Shown one piece after another: positions 19,936-30,946 of a DNA stretch of 64,000 nt. The first letter of the stretch is position 1. The number at the start of each line of letters is the position of its first letter. The notes beneath the pieces were generated by a model. That model made no database searches. It was not told the origin of the DNA and saw only the letters and a program-made list of their open reading frames with translations. This DNA is from Cladophialophora immunda (Eukaryota; Ascomycota; Eurotiomycetes; Chaetothyriales; Herpotrichiellaceae): positions 1,984,001 through 2,048,000 of the forward strand of contig NW_015622541.1 in the NCBI RefSeq assembly GCF_000835495.1, given 5' to 3'. A program made the translations under genes and the position numbers.

Positions 19936-21534
19936 CTAAAAGTCTTCGTCGAAACTGATGCCGTTGCTTTCGGCTTCCGTCTTCTCCTCCTTTGGTGAGG
20001 TGGACTTCTCTTCGGACTTCTTGCTGGCTGAAGTCATAACACCACTCTTTTGATAGTCGCCAACGCGCTTCTCGAAGAAGTTGGTCTTTCCCGCGAGTGA
20101 GATGTTCTCCATCTAAAGATTCCAGAAAGTCAGCATTTGAATCTGATGGACAATTGACCAGAAGGCTTTTGCAGTATCATTTGTGGGAGAGGCAATGGCG
20201 CCACATGACGGTTGAGCTGGAATATTCATTGGGTAGTACTTACGAATGGGAATGGATTCTGCGCGTTGTAGCATCTCTTGTTGCCCAGGGCAAGGAGCAG
20301 ACGGTCAGCAACAAACTCAATGTACTGACACATGAGCTTCGAGTTCATGCCGAGCAGTGCGACGGGGAGGGCATCGGTGAGGAATTCCTTTTCGATCCTG
20401 ACGGCTTCGGTTATAATGTTTTCGATGAGTTGTGGGTCCGGCTTGTGCTGCAGATGTTGCATCAAAAGGCACGCAAAGTCCGTGTGCATGCCCTCGTCAC
20501 GAGAGATGAGCTCGTTGGAGAAGGTGAGGCCGGGCATCAGTCCTTTGCTCTTCAGCCAGAAGATGGATGCAAAGGATCCAGAGAAGAAGATGCCTTCGAC
20601 GGCTGCGAAAGCCACTAGTCGTTGGGCAAAGCTCGACTCTTTGTCTGATATCCATCGCAGAGCCCAGTCTGCTTTCTTGCGAATGCAAGGGATTGTGTCG
20701 ATGGCGTCGAACAGATATGTCTTCTCTTTGGGGTCCTTTACATAGGTGTCAATGAGAAGGCTGTACATTTCCGAGTGGATATTCTCCATCATGACTTGAA
20801 ACCTTTGGAACCTGTCAGTTGTGTGGGCATGAAGTGATGGGAAACTGCCTACCCGTAGAAGCAACGGGCTTCCGGCACTTGTACTTCGGCACTGAAGCGC
20901 TCTAGAAGGTTCTCGTTGACAATGCCGTCCGATGCAGCAAAGAAGGCGAGGACGTGAGAGATGAAGTAACGTTCGTCATTGTTCAAACGGTTGTGCCAGT
21001 CGTGAAGGTCTTTGGAGAGATCAACTTCTTCTGCCGTCCAGAAGCTGGCCTCTGCACGCTTATACATATTCCACTGTGCAAGGATGTCAGTCATGGAGCT
21101 CCAAGCACAACAAGTGGGGTGAGTGTGAAGGATGCAGAAGGGCTAGGTGTGACGCGTACTATCTCATGATACTTCAAAGGAAAGAGGACAAAGCGATGAG
21201 GGTTCTGTTGTAGCAGTGGTTCCTCGGCTTCGAGCTCTCTGAGAGTCTTGGGGACCTGAACCTGCTCAATCTTCTCCTCTGCCTCTGAAGCAGTCTTTTT
21301 CTCGATATCTGACTCTGGTTTGGCCATGGATTCGGTGGGCTCGACGGGAACGGGCATGTTTTCCTTATCCTCAACATTGAAGTTGAGCTTTTTGATAGGA
21401 CTGTCCTTGACCTTGAGACTCTCGAGGCTTGCAGCCGCCTGCGCGTATTTGTTAGTAATGTGTACCTGTCGGAGAAAAATGCATGATGCAAGTGGCAAAC
21501 TCACCTGTTTCGACGGCGTGACTTGAGTCGTCAT
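19936..21534 (-). CDS. RNR2: ribonucleoside-diphosphate reductase small subunit
   Basis: Five exons (minus): 21505..21534, 21160..21438, 20853..21073, 20244..20802 and 19936..20112, giving 421 aa. The R2 fold is clear, starting at [23 protein letters not shown] sequence and continuing with [72 protein letters not shown] and, at the last junction, [22 protein letters not shown]. These hold the di-iron carboxylates and histidines and the tyrosyl-radical region. The tail ends SFDEDF, the acidic-aromatic C-terminus that docks on the large subunit. Exon 4 was started at the AAAG acceptor rather than the upstream ACAG because only that restores FYGFQVMMEN. The enzyme makes dNTPs for replication. 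An ACGCG core (21689-21693), part of the MBF cell-cycle box, lies about 155 bp upstream. Confidence 0.96.
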
Positions 21535-22475
21535 GATTCAATGATGAGATAGGTGCAATGAGAGAACACAGAAGCAATGGTATCGAGGCAGGATAATGTA
21601 GAAGTGGCCGTGGTTGTCGAGTGCAAAGATGGAAGAGAAATGTCAATGAGAGTAGATGTAAACTGGTTGCTGGGCGTATTTAACGTAAACGCGCTAGAGC
21701 GTGGACCGCGACAAAGTGACGGAGCGTGTTCTGGCGGGCTGGGGGGCTAGCTACTGGCCTGCGCCGAAGTTGATCCACTTCATCACAACAATGCACCACC
21801 AGACGGCGAGATTGTGACTCTGGGTTCTTAGCCAAGAGTGGATTTCTTACGAAATGCTGAACAATGTCTTCGGATGGGCTTCAGAAGGGGGCTCTCATTA
21901 GCCATTTTACCCTCAGGTGCGAGACAGCTGCCTGAAGTTTCCGCAAAACTTTGCAGGCTCGAGAGTTTCGCGGTCTGTCATGTGATCTAATCTGATCTGA
22001 GCCGATCCGAACTATTGACGTTCCCGGCTACCACGACTGCCTATACCTAATATGGTAACCACAAGCCTCCAGCAGCCTTCCGAGATCGGTCTCGCCAGCA
22101 ACCCCAGCCTTGCTGAAGCGTGCATTGTGCTATGTGAAGTTCTAGAGGCCGCAGGCATGCTGCTCGACTCGGACTAGCAACCAAAGATCCAGCCAGCTCT
22201 GCTGATGCCTGTAGGAGGCAAAGACACAAAGCGCCCCTCCCATCGTGTTCCCTTTGCACCATTGTGAGCATCCATGTGGGTAATGCGCCTCCGTCAAAGT
22301 TGTCAATCCCGCTTGGTTCGCGATATATGGGTACAGCAACCTCCAGAGGCTTTGGCCGACACGAACCCGCCTGAACTCAAGACGACCCAGTCCTCAGACT
22401 CTCAAGATGACGCACACCAGTCCCCAGCAACGCCGTAGATGCAAAGCTAAGTTGGTGCGCATCAAACCATGTATC
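21535..22475. promoter_or_regulatory. RNR2 promoter side and carrier-gene 3' side
   Basis: The left part is the RNR2 promoter, with an ACGCG core at 21689-21693 inside AAACGCGC. The right part is downstream of the mitochondrial carrier and contains two short plus-strand open frames annotated separately as a doubtful small gene. Confidence 0.4.
22052..22438 (+). other. doubtful small gene, one or two exons
   Basis: An ATG frame at 22052-22177 (41 aa, ...SLAEACIVLCEVLEAAGMLLDSD) is followed by a second at 22274-22438 (54 aa, beginning MWVMRLRQSCQSRLVRDIW and ending in an acidic S/T/Q-rich tail). They can be joined in frame by a possible intron 22134..22268 (GTGAAG donor, GTGAG acceptor), but both sites are weak. 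No family is recognised. It may be chance, or the 3' region of the carrier gene. Confidence 0.2.
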
Positions 22476-23471
22476 TCAAAGCTTCTCCTTCAGAGACTTC
22501 GATAGGATTCTGCTTTCCACTCCTCGTATGAGCTTGTTCGTCTGCTCTGCTAAAGTCAACGTGAGGATGGTGTGCGGCAATATTCGGGCAAGATGCGCTG
22601 TGAAGCCTTTGTAGACACTGAGGACTCCTTCTGTCGAGATGGTTTTCCAGAGGCAGTCGAAGATACCATTGTAGAGATTACCATGTTGGTTGTACAATCG
22701 CGCCATGACGGTATCCTACGTCAAAGATTAATACTTGTGACGGAAATCAAAGTCCGGATGAGAATAAACAAAACGTACCGGCGGATGCATAAAGACGCAG
22801 ACAACAAAGCCGCTGGCAGTTGAGCTCAGCAAATGCAATGCAGGGCCATCTTCCATCCCGAAATGGCGTATTAGCCGTCTCTTCGCAAAGAAATATGTCG
22901 GTAGCTGGACTGAACTTCCAGCTCCGGTTCGGACCATCGATGCGCCCATGCCTCGGTATAGACCTCGTACACCCTCCGCTTTGTAAATCTGCGACAGGCC
23001 GTCGAAAGCATTGCGGTATTTATGCTGCGTGCCCACAGGCAAAGAGGGAGAGTATGATTGGAGTCGGGTCTTGACCAGAAAGAAAGGTGAGCCTGCCATA
23101 GCCCCCAGAATACCAGAAGCCGCGCCGGAAAAGATGTTGATACCGAGAGACTGGACATTGGTGTCCTTGTAGATGAGCTTGGTGCATGTCGCTCGTAATG
23201 GCTCGTAGAATCCCAGCCGACAACCATTCAATAGTATCTGGTAAATGTATGCAGTCCCGATTCCTCGGTATATTCCCTTCAGCCCTTCGTTTTTTAGGAT
23301 GACCCCAACCCCGTGGAAAACACCCTTATATTTCCTTACTGCAACGTCTTTGGCTTGTAATTCTCCTTGAAGCTGTAACCTGATTTTGACTGTTTCGAAG
23401 GGATGTGTTGCGGTGACGGCTCCGCAAGCAGCAATGCCGCCGGCAATGAAGGCGCCTGTTGTCGTCGACAT
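22476..23471 (-). CDS. OAC1: mitochondrial carrier, OAC1-type oxaloacetate/sulfate transporter
   Basis: Exons 22779..23471 and 22476..22715 (minus), with a 63-nt intron, give 310 aa. Three mitochondrial-carrier repeats are present: PFETVKIRLQLQGE (repeat 1), SPFFLVKTRLQSYS (repeat 2) and, across the intron, HPPDTVMARLYNQHG (repeat 3). Each is followed by its [FY]xG-type partner (GIYRG, GLYRG, VYKG). Repeat details (AYIYQILLNGCRLGFYEP, TGAGSSVQLPTYFF) match yeast Oac1, which imports oxaloacetate, sulfate and isopropylmalate into mitochondria. SLC25A35-type carriers are the alternative within the same subfamily. Repeat 3 has MARLYNQ where the other repeats have [KR]xRLQ, as Oac1 does. Confidence 0.88.
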
Positions 23472-24154
23472 GATCGAGTCGTCAAGTGTTCGAGTCGCTG
23501 CTACCCTTCCCTTCGCGCCTGAACCTGCCGTGAGTTTATCGCAGAGCCAATGTCAACACAACATGTTCCTAGACAAGGCGATCCTCGAGGTAAAAGGGGT
23601 GGTGGCAGGTCAGCAACTGTCAGAGGTTGCGTGTGCGACACTTTGCTGTTCAGACAAAGAAAAATTATTTCGCTGCAAATGATTCTTACGCGAAGGCGAC
23701 GTCGGAGTTAATAGCGAAGCTGGACCCGAGGGCTTTGCTTACGACTTGAGTCAGCTTTAGGGATTGGGGTAGGCGGTTCCTAGGTAGCCAAGGGGTTTAA
23801 TAAAGTTCCCCACCTAAGTAAGTTGGAGGCTGGGATCGCACACTGCCTACATTTTTACCACAGTGCCGCTTGGATCTTAGGCGGGGTCCTTACCGAAGTC
23901 TAGTGGCAAACAGTCCAGCAATGAGAAAGGTAACTCAAGCACTGGAAACGGGGAATTTTGTCTTCATCGCATGAAACCAAACCACTCCGGAGCGTAACCA
24001 ATTCAGAGCCAGCATACGTCTTTGCGCGATTTGACGTTGCTCTTCCTCTTCTCCTCCTGAGATTGCTCATCGCACTCGCGTTGAAGTACTCTTCAGTCTT
24101 GTTGTCGATGCGCGGCCTTCGGCGCAGCCTAGACTTTCCACCTGCTCCTTAGCC
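23472..24154. promoter_or_regulatory. divergent promoter of OAC1 and SWD2
   Basis: 683 bp separates the divergent starts. Around 23760-23880 there is a T/A-rich stretch with CCTAGGTAGCC-like sequence but no element I can name. No small gene is supported. Confidence 0.4.
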
Positions 24155-25267
24155 ATGGCAGCCCTTCCGCAACAGAAAGTACACGATGTGATCAAGCAAT
24201 ACCGACCTGCAAGAGTAGGTAGTCCTTACTCTATTCTCACGTCTGCTAATCGCGTCTAGCAATTTCCCGGGTCTACTCGCTCAGATGGAGTTGAGAGTCG
24301 TGTCACATCCCTTGATTTCGACGACATGGGCGAGTTCCTCGTCGCAGCCTCAGACGACGAAACGATGCATGTCTACGATATAAAAGAGGGAAAGAGAACC
24401 AAGACGATACCCAGCAAGAAGTATGGCATACATCTGGCGCGATTTACTCACCACCCACGCAACGTTCTGTTTGCCAGCACGAAGCAAGAAGACTCTCTGC
24501 GCTTATTGGAACTCCACAATGAGAGCTTCGTTCGCTATTTTACGGCCCACACGGGACAAGTAACTTGCATAGCACTGTCACCAGGCAGCGATCAGTTTTT
24601 ATCGTGCGGCAATGACGACATGGTCTGTCTGTGGGATTTGAACTCCAGAAGCCCGCAGGGGAAACTGAAACTTGTTACTCCCTACCTCGCAGCCTACGAT
24701 CCCTCTGCGCAAATCATGGCGATAGCGTCACAATCCACCTCCTCTATCCTTCTGTACGATGTGCGAAACTTCGACAAGGCTCCCTTCGCTACATTTGATC
24801 TGGCTGGAGAGGAGGATCGGTACACCCCAACCACAAAGGGTCGCGCATGGACTAAATTGGAATTCTCCAACGACGGGAAAAATATGCTTCTCGGCACGGA
24901 CTATCATGGTCATTTCGTGCTTGACGCTTTTGATGGGATAGTCAAATCATTTCTGGTAGGGAAGACGGCAGGCACTGGACGGGCAGCTCCGGTGTCGAAA
25001 TCGGGAAAGCCGCTCGGTCAGGGAGACGTCTGTTTTACACAAGATGGGAGGTATGTCGTCGGTGGGGCTGGTGACCAGCCAGACCTGCTAGTGTGGGATA
25101 CCCATAATGTCACCGATATTCGACAGGAGCCCATGGTTCGATTGACGAGCCGAGGAATCAAGGCGCCAGTGGTACAATGCAATCCCCGCTACAACATGCT
25201 CGTAACTGCTGACACGAGGGTGTGTATGTGGCTGCCTGGCGATCAGATCAAGAACCCAGAACTTTGA
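24155..25267 (+). CDS. SWD2: WD40 protein SWD2/WDR82, COMPASS and 3'-end processing subunit
   Basis: Exons 24155..24214 and 24260..25267, with a 45-nt intron, give 355 aa. The protein starts MAALPQQKVHDVIKQYRPAR and continues into a seven-bladed WD40 propeller: SLDFDDMGEFLVAASDDETMHVYD, then GQVTCIALSPGSDQFLSCGNDDMVCLWDL and a QDGRYVVGGAGDQPDLLVWD blade. The N-terminal block and the AHTGQVTCI/NDDMVCLWDL blades are those of Swd2/WDR82. Swd2 is shared by the Set1/COMPASS H3K4 methyltransferase and the cleavage and polyadenylation factor, linking both to RNA polymerase II. The splice signals are GTAGGT and TCTAG. Confidence 0.93.
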
Positions 25268-25576
25268 AGAAGCGATCACACAGTTCAGCACCTTTGATTG
25301 AGATCCGGTCACTAAGCATGATCTTGTTCAGTGGCGCATTAAGGGTGAGAGGGTTTCACGCAATCGAAAACATGACCTTGGCAGTGCGCTTGATTCCGCC
25401 AATGAAAAGCATGCTCGGTAAACCTACTCCGCAACCTGAGTCTGGTGTGTCTGGTCAAGTTCACTTTCAAGCTCACAATCTTCATGAGAGTACCTCTCTC
25501 CTTCTTTGGATATTACCCTGTTTAGATTCCTTGCTGATCTGGCAATTGAATCCTGCAAGTCGACAAGAGGACTCCA
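25268..25576. other. intergenic between SWD2 and the DUF1308 gene
   Basis: 309 bp in tandem orientation, which must hold the SWD2 3' end and the next promoter. Nothing specific was seen. Confidence 0.4.
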
Positions 25577-27229
25577 ATGCTTGTTACGGACGGTCACGAC
25601 GAAAATGAGCCTTCCCCAACGAGCTCTGCCGAGCTGCTTAGCGGTCTCCAAACCCGTGCCAGAGCCTTGCTACAGGAATTCCAGCTATATCAGGCCCACC
25701 TCAAAGCGCAAGGAAAACAACAGCAAGTAGAGATAAGAGGGTTCAAACGAGGAATCGAATCGGAGATAAAGATCTTGGAAAAGATAGCACACGGGTTTAC
25801 CACTTCCGACGGCAACTCTCAGATCATTGTCGAAAAACCAATCCCGCAAGATGAGGAACGTCCACAACTGCACGCGCTGAGAAGCTCCAATCTACCCTTT
25901 TATGAAGCTGTTTGGAATACGGCAAAATCATGCCGTCACATTACCGCAATGGGCAAGAAAATGTACTTTGGAGGAAAGGACAGCGCTGCATGTGGAAAAA
26001 TTCGGGAGGAGAAATTGGTAAGCCGAGCAGACGTTTCGAGGAATGTGCGGAAAAGAGAGACTTTAGTGGACATCATCGCTGGCAATGGATTGCAATGGAT
26101 CAAAATCTCGACTTTGACGGAGAAACGGCTGATGTTCGAGATAGCCAAGGAAGGCTGGGAACACTATGGCGATTTTGGGGAAGATAGCGATATGGAAGAC
26201 GGACATGTCTCTGAGGCCGATCGGGATGGCAAGAGGACAAGTAAACTTGAACTTGTACGACTTGCTGAAGATCTGAAGATCGCGGCGCAGGAAGCCAGAG
26301 TCCAGTTTCGGCACCCACAGATTCGATTTGTTCTTCCAAAGATTCGCGAAGGTATCATCCCCGATGTGGATGCATTTCTTGCCGATCTACGCGCAACTGG
26401 TGCTGTCGTCGACTGCAAGATGGATATCTGCAAACTCGGTGAGGATCGGCAGCTTGATCTTGACAACCTGATGCCCACTACCCCAACTATCCCCTTGACC
26501 CGCACCATCAATGTGGATTGTACGATACTGCTGGCATTGATCTCTGACATATCACATTTTCCGAGCCACCAACTGCTGTCAACCTCTGTGCACAAATCTG
26601 AGACTTATCACAAAGCGATTGTGAATCAAATCGAATCCGAGGTATCCTCCCCGATGCTACCTAACGACATATATCCGCGCCTTACCGCACGAGACCTAGA
26701 ATGTACCTTACACGCTGCCCAGCGAATGCGAGAGATCGTTCACTGTATGGGAACGACGAGTGAGTTAAGCCGCGCCGAGATCCTCCTGGGCGAAGGACGA
26801 TACAGAGATCAACCCCCATCGACCTTGAGGGAGGCCCTTGGTGGACTATCAATGCATGCTGTCCCGTCAGAGATACGATTACCAGTCAAAGTGGTTGACT
26901 TCGATGTGCATACACTCTTTGGCCCCGAGTCTACTTCCGTGACGCCGGATGTTGATTTATGCAAACCGTTTCCTACCTCTGTCGCTGCCCATGTGAAGGA
27001 CAGGTTACAGCTGACTCCCATCAACGCCTCCGTCTTCTTTTATGGCTGGGCCAGCCAGATTGTGACACTAACAAGCAATCGCACCGTGGCAAGCGAGCTT
27101 TTCAAGGCCATCAATGACATTCTGGATTGTGATGAGAAACATGGGCATAAGGGTGACGCGGAGTTCCTCGGACCGCTCATATGCTGTGGAACAGCGAGAA
27201 GCTTGATAGGAAAAACCAAGTTCAAGTGA
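25577..27229 (+). CDS. DUF1308 protein, C7orf25/UPF0415 homologue
   Basis: Single exon, 550 aa. The N-terminal 110 residues are helical (LLSGLQTRARALLQEFQLY...). They are followed by a block typical of DUF1308/UPF0415 proteins: FYEAVWNTAKSCRHITAMGKK, then VDIIAGNGLQWIKIST and TEKRLMFEIA. The C-terminal DUF1308 domain begins near TINVDCTILLALISDISH, which has a PIN-like strand-Asp-helix start, and ends with CGTARSLIGKTKFK. The family is conserved from fungi to man (C7orf25) without a proven activity. A PIN-type nuclease fold has been suspected for it because of the early Asp, but I cannot show catalysis from this sequence. Confidence 0.82.
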   Translation: MLVTDGHDENEPSPTSSAELLSGLQTRARALLQEFQLYQAHLKAQGKQQQVEIRGFKRGIESEIKILEKIAHGFTTSDGNSQIIVEKPIPQDEERPQLHALRSSNLPFYEAVWNTAKSCRHITAMGKKMYFGGKDSAACGKIREEKLVSRADVSRNVRKRETLVDIIAGNGLQWIKISTLTEKRLMFEIAKEGWEHYGDFGEDSDMEDGHVSEADRDGKRTSKLELVRLAEDLKIAAQEARVQFRHPQIRFVLPKIREGIIPDVDAFLADLRATGAVVDCKMDICKLGEDRQLDLDNLMPTTPTIPLTRTINVDCTILLALISDISHFPSHQLLSTSVHKSETYHKAIVNQIESEVSSPMLPNDIYPRLTARDLECTLHAAQRMREIVHCMGTTSELSRAEILLGEGRYRDQPPSTLREALGGLSMHAVPSEIRLPVKVVDFDVHTLFGPESTSVTPDVDLCKPFPTSVAAHVKDRLQLTPINASVFFYGWASQIVTLTSNRTVASELFKAINDILDCDEKHGHKGDAEFLGPLICCGTARSLIGKTKFK

Positions 27230-27759
27230 GAGTCCGCAAATAAGCAAGGTGGACCATTATATGGTGGTTCATTCTCTGGAGGAAACCAAAGCCCTCGAGC
27301 ATTGTCAATCAGAGGATGATTTGGCCTGCCGCTGCTTGAGAGCTCCGTCTCAAGCGTGTGTAGCATTTGTAGCAACAGGTGCGCAGATAATACGAAGATC
27401 TTGTGAGTCTGCATGAAGTAAGGCACTGCTACCTTGGAATTGCTCCAGTTGAATATGTCGAGTCCTTGGAGCGATGCATGAGAATCGATCAACTGGCCGT
27501 ACGGAGAGTCGCAGCTGCGCTCTGGCGGAGTCTGAAAATGTCTCCGACAAATCACACGTATTATGTCGTACGTCTCCTGGTCACAACATCGCGGACGGGA
27601 GTAACTTTCTTTCTAACAACACAAAATGTCCCTTCCTTCGTCCTCTTAATATGCCCTCTGACTAGTGAAGTTCAAGTCCTCGAACCGATAGTGTTCTGCA
27701 TCTCGTCTTGCCCTTGACTGTTTGGACTGCTGCCGCCTGCAACGGTTCTGCCTGCAAAC
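27230..27759. other. intergenic, tandem genes
   Basis: 530 bp between the DUF1308 gene and the GPR107-like gene. No supported feature; the open frames are short and featureless. Confidence 0.4.
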
Positions 27760-29592
27760 ATGCGCCGGTGGGTGCCCTCCCTCGGCCTCCTGGCATACCT
27801 TGCAGCACTGGTCGCCGGAAATGAAGTTCAAATTGTGAGAATAGAAGGGAGCTTTGTGGTATCGTGCTCTGCCCGCTGACCATGACTAGAAACAAGATGA
27901 CGAGCATCGCCAGCGGTGTTCAGGGATGTACAGTCGCAAGTCATGGGGCGGGTCAATAGATCCGTTCATCCTGGTCAAGTTCCTTCCGGACCACACCGAA
28001 GACGACTCAGACCCGATCGCAAGCCTCATAATATTCGAATGGCAAGATGAGCCGTTGATAGGCAGGATGCCGCCTGGCGGGGAGTCCTACCGAGATCTCG
28101 AGACCATATGCACCACCGACACTGTGGCACAAGGCTTATGTGAAGAGAAGGATATTGGCGCTTTCATACTGGCCCCGAATGCCACAGAGGCCTCACGGAA
28201 CCCGATATCGAACGAAGCAATCCATTTGAAAGATCCGAAGGCCATCAACTACCCGATCCGTCGAACGGGGTACTATTGCGTCTCGACGTACGCCTTCTCG
28301 GATCACGAGTATAACGGGGTGGTGGAATTCAGGAACGCATACGGTGAGCTGCCGGCAGCTCAAATAGCCAAACTCCCGTTTTACGGCGGCCTCACCATTG
28401 TCTACGCGGTGCTGGGTATATTCTGGGCTTTCCTCTACTTCCAAAACCGCTCTGATATCCTCCCGGTGCAAAACTACATCACTGCCATCATCATTTTCTT
28501 GATTGTCGAGCAGCTGATGACATGGGGATTCTATGACTATCAAAACCGTCATGGCAACAATGCGCTCAACAAGATCTTCATGATCATCGTCTCGATCCTC
28601 AACGCTGGGCGAAATTCATTCTCTTTCTTTCTTCTCCTGATTGTCTGCATGGGCTATGGGGTGGTGAAACCCTCCCTGGGGAGGACAATGATCTACGTCC
28701 GCATCTTGGCTGCCGCACATTTCGTCTTCGGGGTCATCTATGCCATCGCTTCCATGGCCGTTACCCCTGAATCTGTCGGTCCCCTGATTCTCTTCGTCAT
28801 CCTACCACTCGCAGGGACCATGACGGCTTTCTACGTGTGGACATTGTCGTCTCTCAACGTCACCATTAAAGATCTTATCGACCGCAAACAAAAGACAAAG
28901 GCAATGATGTACAAGAAACTATCCTGGTGTATCCTGGGGAGTGTACTGGTCATTTTTGCCTTTTTCTTCATCAACAGCTTCGCCATTGCAGGGTCGGGAT
29001 CTGCGAACTTTGTGCCAGAGCATTGGCAGACCAGATGGTTTGTGCTGGACGGATGGCTGAACATCGTGTACTTGTTCAATATTGCGTTTATTGCGTATCT
29101 GTGGAGGCCGACGGCGAATAATCGACGTTTTGCGATGAGTGACGAGGTGAGTCTCTCTCTCTCTCCTGCCTTTGTGTCCCAGTACGGACACCGTATGAAG
29201 TGGCTAACATGTTTTTACTTTAACAGCTTGCCCAAGATGACGACGGATTCGAGATCCGCAGCATTGCCGACTCTATCGAGGATGACGACGAGGAAGCCGC
29301 TAATGCGAGAAAGGATCAAGAAAGGGCAGTTCCTCCTTCTGGAGGCGGAGCAGCGAGCTCCCTTACGGATGCTATCGCCCACGAACCCTCTCCGGCGAGG
29401 AGGCCTTCCCCAGCACCGGCGCTTCAGAATAGTACCCAAGCAGCACCGCCTTCCAAGCCTCTCAACCCGCCACAACCGAGGATGTCGTTGGATGGCGAGA
29501 CAATCTTTGCCGTCGGCGATGAGGGGATTGAGTGGAGCGATGGCGAAGACGAAGATAGCGGCGACGAAAGGAAGAAGTTGACCGGTAAATGA
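27760..29592 (+). CDS. GPR107/PTM1-type seven-transmembrane protein (GOST family)
   Basis: Exons 27760..27834, 27890..29146 and 29227..29592 give 565 aa. A signal peptide covers residues 1-20 (MRRWVPSLGLLAYLAALVAG). A lumenal domain of about 165 residues has paired cysteines (RQRCSGMY, ETICTT, YYCVSTY). Seven helices follow, from about residue 187 (LPFYGGLTIVYAVLGIFWAFLYF) to about 420 (GWLNIVYLFNIAFIAYLW), and the cytosolic tail is acidic and proline-rich. This is the lung-7TM/GOST family, whose yeast members Ptm1 and YHL017W sit in Golgi and early endosomes and are implicated in membrane traffic. The second intron carries a (TC)n run directly after its GTGAG donor. Reading through it would change the tail frame, so splicing at GACGAG|GTGAGT to AACAG is needed to give DDDGFEIRSIADSIEDDDEE. 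Confidence 0.9.
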
Positions 29593-30219
29593 AGCACTCT
29601 CGGGTTTCAACTGCCGACAGGCATGACAAATTGGATTCAACTGGCTCGATTCCTTGGGATGCTTGGATGCTTGGGGCTTTTAACTGGGGCTTGCGCCTTT
29701 TGGGCTTTTGCCATCGGCGTTGGAACTCGGGAAATATGGATGTCCACGACTAGCAATACATGTTGGCGGAGGGCAGGAAGAAATCCAAGCGGATTGTAAT
29801 ATGACTGTTTGTCTATGCAAGGCAATTGTCCTAGTTCGGGCTAAACCAGCATTGGCAACGACGATCCTATCCCCGCGAGGTGCCTATGGCATGAACCAGT
29901 GATGGCTTCGACCTTCAGTTACCCATCAGGAAGCCTCTCTGCTCGTGAGAGACATAATAGTTCGCGCATCGCACCCTCGCACAATGCAGCTAACACGGGA
30001 ACGGGAAAGAGGGGGAAGAAAAAGAGGCCTCCCGGGACGGCGAATCAGATATGTAATTGTATTCGGAGCATTGGGATCCGCAAGGCGTTGAATGATTTTT
30101 CTGTACCATTGCGAAGCCAGGGCACATAGATACGATTGTCTCTTTGGTCCAGCTTGACCGTCGGTCGCGACGTGGTGGTTTTGGCGACGCCCACGGGAAG
30201 CGCGTCCATCGTGTGAGGT
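29593..30219. other. convergent intergenic region
   Basis: It lies between the 3' ends of the GPR107-like gene and the OHCU decarboxylase gene. No feature is supported beyond presumed untranslated sequence. Confidence 0.45.
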
Positions 30220-30946
30220 TCAACCGCCCAACTTCTTCGCACGATCCTTTGCGATATCGCACATGGCCTTTTGGCAAGATAGGTAGCACGTGTTAGCACG
30301 TGTGACTTCGCTGGGGCTGCGCGAGTCCAGAAAGGAATGTACCACCTACCTTGATTGCCTCTTGCTTTTCCAGCTGAATGTCTCCCCGGTCTATTCGTCT
30401 CTGCATGTCTTCCATGATGACAGGGCGACTTCGTCCGTTCACGAACACTCTGTTGACTTCTTATCAATAATCACGACGGTCACTGAGCCTGAGGAGATTG
30501 TAGGGAGGAAACAGGGGACAGCCGCATCCAAAGAGAAAGAGAGAGCGCGGGAAGACATACACATATCTTAGACCAGGAAACTTGTCTTCGTATTTCCGGT
30601 TCATGTCCACCAGCTTCTCGGCCTCGTCGGCTCCGCCTTGGTTCAATTGCGCTTGCTCCTTGCGACTCTGCTCGCTCTCCACCTTTTTCTCACCTAACCG
30701 CGGATGGGCAGATAAGATGGCCTCGAGCCATTCTTGATCGCTCTCCAAGTTTGACCGGTGGAGTTCCAGCAGCTGCTCGCCCACGGCCTCAATAAGTGTG
30801 TCGTATGTTGAGAATGACTGTTCCCGCAGTAAGCTGACGGATAGTGTGTGCAGTTGCAGACACGGCTCGAAGAGGGTGTCGAGAATTTGTGCCCTTTGTT
30901 CGGCGCCCAGTGCTGGCAGTGTCGACGTTGGTGGAAGAGAGACCAT
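30220..30946 (-). CDS. OHCU decarboxylase (uric acid catabolism)
   Basis: Exons 30561..30946, 30350..30449 and 30220..30267 (minus) give 177 aa. The OHCU_decarbox fold is clear: ALGAEQRAQILDTLFEPC at the start, AILSAHPRLGEKK with the catalytic-site HPRLG block, NRKYEDKFPGLRYV, then across the intron VFVNGRSRPVIMEDMQRRI. The tail is AMCDIAKDRAKKLGG. The enzyme turns 2-oxo-4-hydroxy-4-carboxy-5-ureidoimidazoline into S-allantoin, the third step after urate oxidase and HIU hydrolase, in peroxisomes or cytosol. No other purine-degradation gene is next to it. No clear C-terminal SKL-type targeting signal is present. The last coding exon is only 16 codons long and rests on GTAGGT and AAAAG signals. 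Confidence 0.88.

Noticed and set aside
20226..20864. Use of the ACAG acceptor upstream of exon 4 in RNR2
   Set aside because: It would insert three residues (QRF) into the invariant FYGFQVMMEN block; the AAAG acceptor nine bases later restores it.
23760..23830. Possible transposon or LTR end (CCTAGGTAGCC... near the OAC1/SWD2 promoter)
   Set aside because: No inverted or direct partner, no target-site duplication and no coding remnant nearby.
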